Below, one piece after another: positions 27,708-40,900 of a stretch of 64,000 bases of DNA; the first letter of the stretch is position 1, and each line of letters starts with the position of its first letter. Source of the DNA: Auanema rhodensis (taxonomy: Eukaryota; Nematoda; Chromadorea; Rhabditida; Rhabditidae); the NCBI GenBank assembly GCA_964057225.1, contig OZ059900.1, positions 16,197,638 through 16,261,637 of the forward strand. The letters run 5' to 3'. A program made the translations under genes and the position numbers. Under the pieces are notes generated by a model. The model was not told the DNA's origin, did no database searches, and worked only from the letters and a program-made list of their open reading frames with translations.

Positions 27708-29075
27708 ATTAAGGAAATTAGCATATTCTGAGGGCACGCCCCTTATGGCTAATATTGATTAAATCGATTTTTGTTCATATGAGTCGTCAAATGCAACGAA
27801 TTTCAGCGTGTTACATACTAAAATGAAGTGTTTTACATGCTGAACACTAGAAAAATACAAAAACACAGTATTTCCCATGAGAAATATTTTATTATGCTGG
27901 AAAACCAGTTTTTGGAAATTTCGCTGTAAACAAGGTTTTGACTTACGATTTCATGTGTTCAAACTCATGCAATGTCAATGAAACTTAGCTCAAAATTGTT
28001 CGTACAACGTCTAGTTCCACTTTCACGACAAAAAAACAGGGGTTAGAAAATTAAGGAAATTAGCATATTCTGAGGGCACGCCCCTTATGGCTAATATTGA
28101 TTAAATCGATTTTTGTTCATATGAGTCGTCAAATGCAACGAATTTCAGCGTGTTACATACTAAAATGAAGCATTTTACATGCTGAACACTAGAAAAATAC
28201 AAAAACACAGTATTTCCCATGAGAAATATTTTATTATGCTGGAAAACCAGATTTTGGAAATTTCGCTGTAAACAAGGTTTTGACTTACGATTTCATGTGT
28301 TCAAACTCATGCAATGTCAATGAAACCTAGCTCAAAATTGTTCGTACAACGTCTAGTTCCACTTTCACGACAAAAAAACAGGGGTTAGAAAATTAAGGAA
28401 ATTAGCATATTCTGAGGGCACGCCCCTTATGGCTAATATTGATTAAATCGATTTTTGTTCATATGAGTCGTCAAATGCAACGAATTTCAGCGTGTTACAT
28501 ACTAAAATGAAGCATTTTACATGCTGAACACTAGAAAAATACAAAAACACAGTATTTCCCATGAGAAATATTTTATTATGCTGGAAAACCAGTTTTTGGA
28601 AATTTCGCTGTAAACAAGGTTTTGACTTACGATTTCATGTGTTCAAACTCATGCAATGTCAATGAAACTTAGCTCAAAATTGTTCGTACAACGTCTAGTT
28701 CCACTTTCACGACAAAAAAACAGGGGTTAGAAAATTAAGGAAATTAGCATATTCTGAGGGCACGCCCCTTATGGCTAATATTGATTAAATCGATTTTTGT
28801 TCATATGAGTCGTCAAATGCAACGAATTTCAGCGTGTTACATACTAAAATGAAGCATTTTACATGCTGAACACTAGAAAAATACAAAAACACAGTATTTC
28901 CCATGAGAAATATTTTATTATGCTGGAAAACCAGTTTTTGGAAATTTCGCTGTAAACAAGGTTTTGACTTACGATTTCATGTGTTCAAACTCATGCAATG
29001 TCAATGAAACCTAGCTCAAAATTGTTCGTACAACGTCTAGTTCCACTTTCACGACAAAAAAACAGGGGTTAGAAA
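27708..29075 (+). repeat. Four near-consensus monomers between duplicated blocks
   Basis: Consensus-like units. One has a GAAGTGTTTT change near 27828 and CTTAGC, the next has CCAGATTTTGG (near 28248), and the unit at 28392 has CTTAGC. They complete the ten-monomer period. Confidence 0.85.
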
Positions 29076-31129
29076 ATTAAGGAAATTAGCATATTCTGAG
29101 GGCACGCCCCTTATGGCTAATAATGATTAAATCGATTTTTGTTCATATGAGTCGTCAAATGCAACGAATTTCAGCGTGTTACATACTAAAATGAAGCATT
29201 TTACATGCTGAACACTAGAAAAATACAAAAACACAGTATTTCCCATGAGAAATATTTTATTATGCTGGAAAACCAGTTTTTGGAAATTTCGCTGTAAACA
29301 AGGTTTTGACTTACGATTTCATGTGTTCAAACTCATGCAATGTCAATGAAACCTAGCTCAAAATTGTTTGTACAACGTCTAGTTCCACTTTCACGACAAA
29401 AAAAACAGGGGTTAGAAAATTAAGGAAATTAGTATATTCTGAGGGCACGCCCCTTATGGCTAATATTGATTAAATCGATTTTTGTTCATATGAGTCGTCA
29501 AATGCAACGAATTTCAGCGTGTTACATACTAAAATGAAGCATTTCACATGCTGAACACTAGAAAAATACAAAAACACAGTATTTCCCATGAGAAATATTT
29601 TATCATGCTGGAAAACCAGTTTTTGGAAATTTCGCTGTAAACAAGGTTTTGACTTACGATTTCATGTGTTCAAACTCATGCAATGTCAATGAAACCTAGC
29701 TCAAAATTGTTTGTACAACGTCTAGTTCCACTTTCACGACAAAAAAACAAGGGTTAGAAAATTAAGGAAATTAGCATATTCTGAGGGCACGCCCCTTATG
29801 GCTAATATTGATTAAATCGATTTTTGTTCATATGAGTCGTCAAATGCAACGAATTTCAGCGTGTTACATACTAAAATGAAGCATTTTACATGCTGAACAC
29901 TAGAAAAATACAAAAACACAGTATTTCCCATGAGAAATATTTTATTATGCTGGAAAACCAGTTTTTGGAAATTTCGCTGTAAACAAGGTTTTGACTTACG
30001 ATTTCATGTGTTCAAACTCATGCAATGTCAATGAAACCTAGCTCAAAATTGTTCGTACAACGTCTAGTTCCACTTTCACGACAAAAAAACAGGGGTTAGA
30101 AAATTAAGGAAATTAGTATATTCTGAGGGCACGCCCCTTATGGCTAATATTGATTAAATCGATTTTTGTTCATATGAGTCGTCAAATGCAACGAATTTCA
30201 GCGTGTTACATACTAAAATGAAGCATTTTACATGCTGAACACTAGAAAAAAACAAAAACACAGTATTTCCCATGAGAAATATTTTATTATGCTGGAAAAC
30301 CAGTTTTTGGAAATTTCGCTGTAAACAAGGTTTTGACTTACGATTTCATGTGTTCAAACTCATGCAATGTCAATGAAACCTAGCTCAAAATTGTTTGTAC
30401 AACGTCTAGTTCCACTTTCACGACAAAAAAAACAGGGGTTAGAAAATTAAGGAAATTAGTATATTCTGAGGGCACGCCCCTTATGGCTAATATTGATTAA
30501 ATCGATTTTTGTTCATATGAGTCGTCAAATGCAACGAATTTCAGCGTGTTACATACTAAAATGAAGCATTTCACATGCTGAACACTAGAAAAATACAAAA
30601 ACACAGTATTTCCCATGAGAAATATTTTATCATGCTGGAAAACCAGTTTTTGGAAATTTCGCTGTAAACAAGGTTTTGACTTACGATTTCATGTGTTCAA
30701 ACTCATGCAATGTCAATGAAACTTAGCTCAAAATTGTTCGTACAACGTCTAGTTCCACTTTCACGACAAAAAAACAGGGGTTAGAAAATTAAGGAAATTA
30801 GCATATTCTGAGGGCACGCCCCTTATAGCTAATATTGATTAAATCGATTTTTGTTCATATGAGTCGTCAAATGCAACGAATTTCAGCGTGTTACATACTA
30901 AAATGAAGCATTTTACATGCTGAACACTAGAAAAATACAAAAACACAGTATTTCCCATGAGAAATATTTTATTATGCTGGAAAACCAGTTTTTGGAAATT
31001 TCGCTGTAAACAAGGTTTTGACTTACGATTTCATGTGTTCAAACTCATGCAATGTCAATGAAACCTAGCTCAAAATTGTTCGTACAACGTCTAGTTCCAC
31101 TTTCACGACAAAAAAACAGGGGTTAGAAA
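29076..31129 (+). repeat. Six-monomer block, copy 2
   Basis: Second copy of 25654-27707, and also a partial copy of the eight-monomer cassette (its units four to eight). Confidence 0.87.
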
Positions 31130-34100
31130 ATTAAGGAAATTAGCATATTCTGAGGGCACGCCCCTTATGGCTAATATTGATTAAATCGATTTTTGTTCAT
31201 ATGAGTCGTCAAATGCAACGAATTTCAGCGTGTTACATACTAAAATGAAGCATTTTACATGCTGAACACTAGAAAAATACAAAAACACAGTATTTCCCAT
31301 GAGAAATATTTTATTATGCTGGAAAACCAGTTTTTGGAAATTTCGCTGTAAACAAGGTTTTGACTTACGATTTCATGTGTTCAAACTCATGCAATGTCAA
31401 TGAAACCTAGCTCAAAATTGTTCGTACAACGTCTAGTTCCACTTTCACGACAAAAAAACAGGGGTTAGAAAATTAAGGAAATTAGCATATTCTGAGGGCA
31501 CGCCCCTTATGGCTAATATTGATTAAATCGATTTTTGTTCATATGAGTCGTCAAATGCAACGAATTTCAGCGTGTTACATACTAAAATGAAACATTTTAC
31601 ATGCTGAACACTAGAAAAATACAAAAACACAGTATTTCCCATGAGAAATATTTTATTATGCTGGAAAACCAGTTTTTGGAAATTTCGCTGTAAACAAGGT
31701 TTTGACTTACGATTTCATGTGTTCAAACTCATGCAATGTCAATGAAACCTAGCTCAAAATTGTTCGTACAACGTCTAGTTCCACTTTCACGACAAAAAAA
31801 CAGGGGTTAGAAAATTAAGGAAATTAGCATATTCTGAGGGCACGCCCCTTATGGCTAATAATGATTAAATCGATTTTTGTTCATATGAGTCGTCAAATGC
31901 AACGAATTTCTGCGTGTTACATACTAAAATGAAGCATTTTACATGCTGAACACTAGAAAAAAACAAAAACACAGTATTTCCCATGAGAAATATTTTATTA
32001 TGCTGGAAAACCAGTTTTTGGAAATTTCGCTGTAAACAAGGTTTTGACTTACGATTTCATGTGTTCAAACTCATGCAATGTCAATGAAACTTAGCTCAAA
32101 ATTGTTCGTACAACGTCTAGTTCCACTTTCACGACAAAAAAACAGGGGTTAGAAAATTAAGGAAATTAGCATATTCTGAGGGCACGCCCCTTATGGCTAA
32201 TATTGATTAAATCGATTTTTGTTCATATGAGTCGTCAAATGCAACGAATTTCAGCGTGTTACATACTAAAATGAAGCATTTTACATGCTGAACACTAGAA
32301 AAATACAAAAACACAGTATTTCCCATGAGAAATATTTTATTATGCTGGAAAACCAGATTTTGGAAATTTCGCTGTAAACAAGGTTTTGACTTACGATTTC
32401 ATGTGTTCAAACTCATGCAATGTCAATGAAACCTAGCTCAAAATTGTTCGTACAACGTCTAGTTCCACTTTCACGACAAAAAAACAGGGGTTAGAAAATT
32501 AAGGAAATTAGCATATTCTGAGGGCACGCCCCTTATGGCTAATATTGATTAAATCGATTTTTGTTCATATGAGTCGTCAAATGCAACGAATTTCAGCGTG
32601 TTACATACTAAAATGAAGCATTTTACATGCTGAACACTAGAAAAATACAAAAACACAGTATTTCCCATGAGAAATATTTTATTATGCTGGAAAACCAGTT
32701 TTTGGAAATTTCGCTGTAAACAAGGTTTTGACTTACGATTTCATGTGTTCAAACTCATGCAATGTCAATGAAACCTAGCTCAAAATTGTTCGTACAACGT
32801 CTAGTTCCACTTTCACGACAAAAAAACAGGGGTTAGAAAATTAAGGAAATTAGCATATTCTGAGGGCACGCCCCTTATGGCTAATATTGATTAAATCGAT
32901 TTTTGTTCATATGAGTCGTCAAATGCAACGAATTTCAGCGTGTTACATACTAAAATGAAACATTTTACATGCTGAACACTAGAAAAATACAAAAACACAG
33001 TATTTCCCATGAGAAATATTTTATTATGCTGGAAAACCAGTTTTTGGAAATTTCGCTGTAAACAAGGTTTTGACTTACGATTTCATGTGTTCAAACTCAT
33101 GCAATGTCAATGAAACCTAGCTCAAAATTGTTCGTACAACGTCTAGTTCCACTTTCACGACAAAAAAACAGGGGTTAGAAAATTAAGGAAATTAGCATAT
33201 TCTGAGGGCACGCCCCTTATGGCTAATAATGATTAAATCGATTTTTGTTCATATGAGTCGTCAAATGCAACGAATTTCTGCGTGTTACATACTAAAATGA
33301 AGCATTCTACATGCTGAACACTAGAAAAAAACAAAAACACAGTATTTCCCATGAGAAATATTTTATTATGCTGGAAAACCAGTTTTTGGAAATTTCGCTG
33401 TAAACAAGGTTTTGACTTACGATTTCATGTGTTCAAACTCATGCAATGTCAATGAAACTTAGCTCAAAATTGTTCGTACAACGTCTAGTTCCACTTTCAC
33501 GACAAAAAAACAGGGGTTAGAAAATTAAGGAAATTAGCATATTCTGAGGGCACGCCCCTTATGGCTAATATTGATTAAATCGATTTTTGTTCATATGAGT
33601 CGTCAAATGCAACGAATTTCAGCGTGTTACATACTAAAATGAAGCATTTTACATGCTGAACACTAGAAAAATACAAAAACACAGTATTTCCCATGAGAAA
33701 TATTTTATTATGCTGGAAAACCAGTTTTTGGAAATTTCGCTGTAAACAAGGTTTTGACTTACGATTTCATGTGTTCAAACTCATGCAATGTCAATGAAAC
33801 CTAGCTCAAAATTGTTCGTACAACGTCTAGTTCCACTTTCACGACAAAAAAACAGGGGTTAGAAAATTAAGGAAATTAGCATATTCTGAGGGCACGCTCC
33901 TTATGGCTAATAATGATTAAATCGATTTTTGTTCATATGAGTCGTCAAATGCAACGAATTTCAGCGTGTTACATACTAAAATGAAGCATTTTACATGCTG
34001 AACACTAGAAAAATACAAAAACACAGTATTTCCCATGAGAAATATTTTATTATGCTGGAAAACCAGTTTTTGGAAATTTCGCTGTAAACAAGGTTTAGAC

Positions 34101-37100
34101 TTACGATTTCATGTGTTCAAACTCATGCAATGTCAATGAAACCTAGCTCAAAATTGTTTGTACAACGTCTAGTTCCACTTTCACGACAAAAAAAACAGGG
34201 GTTAGAAAATTAAGGAAATTAGCATATTCTGAGGGCACGCCCCTTATGGCTAATATTGATTAAATCGATTTTTGTTCATATGAGTCGTCAAATGCAACGA
34301 ATTTCAGCGTGTTACATACTAAAATGAAGCATTTCACATGCTGAACACTAGAAAAATACAAAAACACAGTATTTCCCATGAGAAATATTTTATTATGCTG
34401 GAAAACCAGTTTTTGGAAATTTCGCTGTAAACAAGGTTTTGACTTACGATTTCATGTGTTCAAACTCATGCAATGTCAATGAAACCTAGCTCAAAATTGT
34501 TTGTACAACGTCTAGTTCCACTTTCACGACAAAAAAAACAGGGGTTAGAAAATTAAGGAAATTAGCATATTCTGAGGGCACGCCCCTTATGGCTAATATT
34601 GATTAAATCGATTTTTGTTCATATGAGTCGTCAAATGCAACGAATTTCAGCGTGTTACATACTAAAATGAAGCATTTTACATGCTGAACACTAGAAAAAT
34701 ACAAAAACACAGTATTTCCCATGAGAAATATTTTATTATGCTGGAAAACCAGTTTTTGGAAATTTCGCTGTAAACAAGGTTTTGACTTACGATTTCATGT
34801 GTTCAAACTCATGCAATGTCAATGAAACCTAGCTCAAAATTGTTCGTACAACGTCTAGTTCCACTTTCACGACAAAAAAACAGGGGTTAGAAAATTAAGG
34901 AAATTAGCATATTCTGAGGGCACGCCCCTTATGGCTAATATTGATTAAATCGATTTTTGTTCATATGAGTCGTCAAATGCAACGAATTTCAGCGTGTTAC
35001 ATACTAAAATGAAGCATTTTACATGCTGAACACTAGAAAAATACAAAAACACAGTATTTCCCATGAGAAATATTTTATTATGCTGGAAAACCAGTTTTTG
35101 GAAATTTCGCTGTAAACAAGGTTTTGACTTACGATTTCATGTGTTCAAACTCATGCAATGTCAATGAAACCTAGCTCAAAATTGTTCGTACAACGTCTAG
35201 TTCCACTTTCACGACAAAAAAACAGGGGTTAGAAAATTAAGGAAATTAGCATATTCTGAGGGCACGCCCCTTATGGCTAATATTGATTAAATCGATTTTT
35301 GTTCATATGAGTCGTCAAATGCAACGAATTTCAGCGTGTTACATACTAAAATGAAACATTTTACATGCTGAACACTAGAAAAATACAAAAACACAGTATT
35401 TCCCATGAGAAATATTTTATTATGCTGGAAAACCAGTTTTTGGAAATTTCGCTGTAAACAAGGTTTTGACTTACGATTTCATGTGTTCAAACTCATGCAA
35501 TGTCAATGAAACCTAGCTCAAAATTGTTCGTACAACGTCTAGTTCCACTTTCACGACAAAAAAACAGGGGTTAGAAAATTAAGGAAATTAGCATATTCTG
35601 AGGGCACGCCCCTTATGGCTAATAATGATTAAATCGATTTTTGTTCATATGAGTCGTCAAATGCAACGAATTACTGCGTGTTACATACTAAAATGAAGCA
35701 TTTTACATGCTGAACACTAGAAAAAAACAAAAACACAGTATTTCCCATGAGAAATATTTTATTATGCTGGAAAACCAGTTTTTGGAAATTTCGCTGTAAA
35801 CAAGGTTTTGACTTACGATTTCATGTGTTCAAACTCATGCAATGTCAATGAAACTTAGCTCAAAATTGTTCGTACAACGTCTAGTTCCACTTTCACGACA
35901 AAAAAACAGGGGTTAGAAAATTAAGGAAATTAGCATATTCTGAGGGCACGCCCCTTATGGCTAATATTGATTAAATCGATTTTTGTTCATATGAGTCGTC
36001 AAATGCAACGAATTTCAGCGTGTTACATACTAAAATGAAGCATTTTACATGCTGAACACTAGAAAAATACAAAAACACAGTATTTCCCATGAGAAATATT
36101 TTATTATGCTGGAAAACCAGTTTTTGGAAATTTCGCTGTAAACAAGGTTTTGACTTACGATTTCATGTGTTCAAACTCATGCAATGTCAATGAAACCTAG
36201 CTCAAAATTGTTCGTACAACGTCTAGTTCCACTTTCACGACAAAAAAACAGGGGTTAGAAAATTAAGGAAATTAGCATATTCTGAGGGCACGCCCCTTAT
36301 GGCTAATAATGATTAAATCGATTTTTGTTCATATGAGTCGTCAAATGCAACGAATTTCAGCGTGTTACATACTAAAATGAAGCATTTTACATGCTGAACA
36401 CTAGAAAAATACAAAAACACAGTATTTCCCATGAGAAATATTTTATTATGCTGGAAAACCAGTTTTTGGAAATTTCGCTGTAAACAAGGTTTTGACTTAC
36501 GATTTCATGTGTTCAAACTCATGCAATGTCAATGAAACCTAGCTCAAAATTGTTTGTACAACGTCTAGTTCCACTTTCACGACAAAAAAAACAGGGGTTA
36601 GAAAATTAAGGAAATTAGTATATTCTGAGGGCACGCCCCTTATGGCTAATATTGATTAAATCGATTTTTGTTCATATGAGTCGTCAAATGCAACGAATTT
36701 CAGCGTGTTACATACTAAAATGAAGCATTTCACATGCTGAACACTAGAAAAATACAAAAACACAGTATTTCCCATGAGAAATATTTTATCATGCTGGAAA
36801 ACCAGTTTTTGGAAATTTCGCTGTAAACAAGGTTTTGACTTACGATTTCATGTGTTCAAACTCATGCAATGTCAATGAAACCTAGCTCAAAATTGTTTGT
36901 ACAACGTCTAGTTCCACTTTCACGACAAAAAAACAAGGGTTAGAAAATTAAGGAAATTAGCATATTCTGAGGGCACGCCCCTTATGGCTAATATTGATTA
37001 AATCGATTTTTGTTCATATGAGTCGTCAAATGCAACGAAATTCAGCGTGTTACATACTAAAATGAAGCATTTTACATGCTGAACACTAGAAAAATACAAA

Positions 37101-37977
37101 AACACAGTATTTCCCATGAGAAATATTTTATTATGCTGGATGGAAAACCAGTTTTTGGAAATTACGCTGTAAACAAGGTTTTGACTTACGATTTCATGTG
37201 TTCAAACTCATGCAATGTCAATGAAACCTAGCTCAAAATTGTTCGTACAACGTCTAGTTCCACTTTCACGACAAAAAAACAGGGGTTAGAAAATTAAGGA
37301 AATTAGTATATTCTGAGGGCACGCCCCTTATGGCTAATATTGATTAAATCGATTTTTGTTCATATGAGTCGTCAAATGCAACGAATTTCAGCGTGTTACA
37401 TACTAAAATGAAGCATTTTACATGCTGAACACTAGAAAAAAACAAAAACACAGTATTTCCCATGAGAAATATTTTATTATGCTGGAAAACCAGTTTTTGG
37501 AAATTTCGCTGTAAACAAGGTTTTGACTTACGATTTCATGTGTTCAAACTCATGCAATGTCAATGAAACCTAGCTCAAAATTGTTTGTACAACGTCTAGT
37601 TCCACTTTCACGACCAAAAAAACAGGGGTTAGAAAATTAAGGAAATTAGTATATTCTGAGGGCACGCCCCTTATGGCTAATATTGATTAAATCGATTTTT
37701 GTTCATATGAGTCGTCAAATGCAACGAATTTCAGCGTGTTACATACTAAAATGAAGCATTTCACATGCTGAACACTAGAAAAATACAAAAACACAGTATT
37801 TCCCATGAGAAATATTTTATCATGCTGGAAAACCAGTTTTTGGAAATTTCGCTGTAAACAAGGTTTTGACTTACGATTTCATGTGTTCAAACTCATGCAA
37901 TGTCAATGAAACCTAGCTCAAAATTGTTTGTACAACGTCTAGTTCCACTTTCACGACAAAAAAACAAGGGTTAGAAA
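31130..37977 (+). repeat. Degraded eight-monomer cassettes
   Basis: AAACATT followed by the CTGCG/CTTAGC unit occurs at 31472, 32840 and 35236. The copy from 32840 is cut short and altered: the unit at 33866 has CACGCTCC and GGTTTAGAC, and the CATTTCACA unit at 34209 has TTATTATG and A8. The copy from 35236 to 37977 is the most complete, but has TTACTGCG, a 4-bp insertion at 37141 and an extra C near 37615. Confidence 0.82.
37137..37144 (+). other. 4-bp tandem duplication TGGA
   Basis: TGGATGGA replaces the single TGGA of all other units, inside the CTGG-AAAA-CCAG hairpin. The same unit also has AAATTC and ATTACGCTG changes, making it one of the more divergent copies. Consistent with a simple slippage event. 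Confidence 0.9.
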
Positions 37978-40900
37978 ATTAAGGAAATTAGCATATTCTG
38001 AGGGCACGCCCCTTATGGCTAATATTGATTAAATCGATTTTTGTTCATATGAGTCGTCAAATGCAACGAATTTCAGCGTGTTACATACTAAAATGAAGCA
38101 TTTTACATGCTGAACACTAGAAAAATACAAAAACACAGTATTTCCCATGAGAAATATTTTATTATGCTGGAAAACCAGTTTTTGGAAATTTCGCTGTAAA
38201 CAAGGTTTTGACTTACGATTTCATGTGTTCAAACTCATGCAATGTCAATGAAACCTAGCTCAAAATTGTTCGTACAACGTCTAGTTCCACTTTCACGACA
38301 AAAAAACAGGGGTTAGAAAATTAAGGAAATTAGCATATTCTGAGGGCACGCCCCTTATGGCTAATATTGATTAAATCGATTTTTGTTCATATGAGTCGTC
38401 AAATGCAACGAATTTCAGCGTGTTACATACTAAAATGAAGCATTTTACATGCTGAAAACTAGAAAAATACAAAAACACAGTATTTCCCATGAGAAATATT
38501 TTATTATGCTGGAAAACCAGTTTTTGGAAATTTCGCTGTAAACAAGGTTTTGACTTACGATTTCATGTGTTCAAACTCATGCAATGTCAATGAAACCTAG
38601 CTCAAAATTGTTCGTACAACGTCTAGTTCCACTTTCACGACAAAAAAACAAGGGTTAGAAAATTAAGGAAATTAGCATATTCTGAGGGCACGCCCCTTAT
38701 GGCTAATATTGATTAAATCGATTTTGGTTCATATGAGTCGTCAAATGCAACGAATTTCAGCGTGTTACATACTAAAATGAAGCATTTTACATGCTGAACA
38801 CTAGAAAAATACAAAAACACAGTATTTCCCATGAGAAATATTTTATTATGCTGGAAAACCAGTTTTTGGAAATTTCGCTGTAAACAAGGTTTTGACTTAC
38901 GATTTCATGTGTTCAAACTCATGCAATGTCAATGAAACCTAGCTCAAAATTGTTCGTACAACGTCTAGTTCCACTTTCACGACAAAAAAACAGGGGTTAG
39001 AAAATTAAGGAAATTAGTATATTCTGAGGGCACGCCCCTTATGGCTAATATTGATTAAATCGATTTTTGTTCATATGAGTCGTCAAATGCAACGAATTTC
39101 AGCGTGTTACATACTAAAATGAAGCATTTTACATGCTGAACACTAGAAAAAAACAAAAACACAGTATTTCCCATGAGAAATATTTTATTATGCTGGAAAA
39201 CCAGTTTTTGGAAATTTCGCTGTAAACAAGGTTTTGACTTACGATTTCATGTGTTCAAACTCATGCAATGTCAATGAAACTTAGCTCAAAATTGTTCGTA
39301 CAACGTCTAGTTCCACTTTCACGACAAAAAACAGGGATTAGAAAATTAAGGAAATTAGTATATTCTGAGGGCACGTCCCTTATGGCTAATATTGATTAAA
39401 TCGATTTTTGTTCATATGAGTCGTCAAATGCAACGAATTTCAGCGTGTTACATACTAAAATGAAGCATTTTACATGCTGAACACTAGAAAAAAACAAAAA
39501 CACAGTATTTCCCATGAGAAATATTTTATTATGCTGGAAAACCAGTTTTTGGAAATTTCGCTGTAAACAAGGTTTTGACTTACGATTTCATGTGTTCAAA
39601 CTCATGCAATGTCAATGAAACTTAGCTCAAAATTGTTCGTACAACGTCTAGTTCCACTTTCACGACAAAAAAACAGGGGTTAGAAAATTAAGGAAATTAG
39701 CATATTCTGAGGGCACGCCCCTTATGGCTAATATTGATTAAATCGATTTTTGTTCATATGAGTCGTCAAATGCAACGAATTTCAGCGTGTTACATACTAA
39801 AATGAAGCATTTTACATGCTGAACACTAGAAAAATACAAAAACACAGTATTTCCCATGAGAAATATTTTATTATGCTGGAAAACCAGTTTTTGGAAATTT
39901 CGCTGTAAACAAGGTTTTGACTTACGATTTCATGTGTTCAAACTCATGCAATGTCAATGAAACCTAGCTCAAAATTGTTCGTACAACGTCTAGTTCCACT
40001 TTGACGACAAAAAAACAAGGGTTAGAAAATTAAGGAAATTAGCATATTCTGAGGGCACGCCCCTTATGGCTAATATTGATTAAATCGATTTTTGTTCATA
40101 TGAGTCGTCAAATGCAACGAATTTCAGCGTGTTACATACTAAAATGAAGCATTTTACATGCTGAACACTAGAAAAATACAAAAACACAGTATTTCCCATG
40201 AAAAATATTTTATTATGCTGGAAAACCAGTTTTTGGAAATTTCGCTGTAAACAAGGTTTTGACTTACGATTTCATGTGTTCAAACTCATGCAATGTCAAT
40301 GAAACCTAGCTCAAAATTGTTCGTACAACGTCTAGTTCCACTTTCACGACAAAAAAACAGGGGTTAGAAAATTAAGGAAATTAGTATATTCTGAGGGCAC
40401 GCCCCTTATGGCTAATATTGATTAAATCGATTTTTGTTCATATGAGTCGTCAAATGCAACGAATTTCAGCGTGTTACATACTAAAATGAAGCATTTTACA
40501 TGCTGAACACTAGAAAAAAACAAAAACACAGTATTTCCCATGAGAAATATTTTATTATGCTGGAAAACCAGTTTTTGGAAATTTCGCTGTAAACAAGGTT
40601 TTGACTTACGATTTCATGTGTTCAAACTCATGCAATGTCAATGAAACTTAGCTCAAAATTGTTCGTACAACGTCTAGTTCCACTTTCACGACAAAAAAAC
40701 AGGGGTTAGAAAATTAAGGAAATTAGCATATTCTGAGGGCACGCCCCTTATGGCTAATATTGATTAAATCGATTTTTGTTCATATGAGTCGTCAAATGCA
40801 ACGAATTTCAGCGTGTTACATACTAAAATGAAGCATTTTACATGCTGAACACTAGAAAAATACAAAAACACAGTATTTCCCATGAGAAATATTTTATTAT

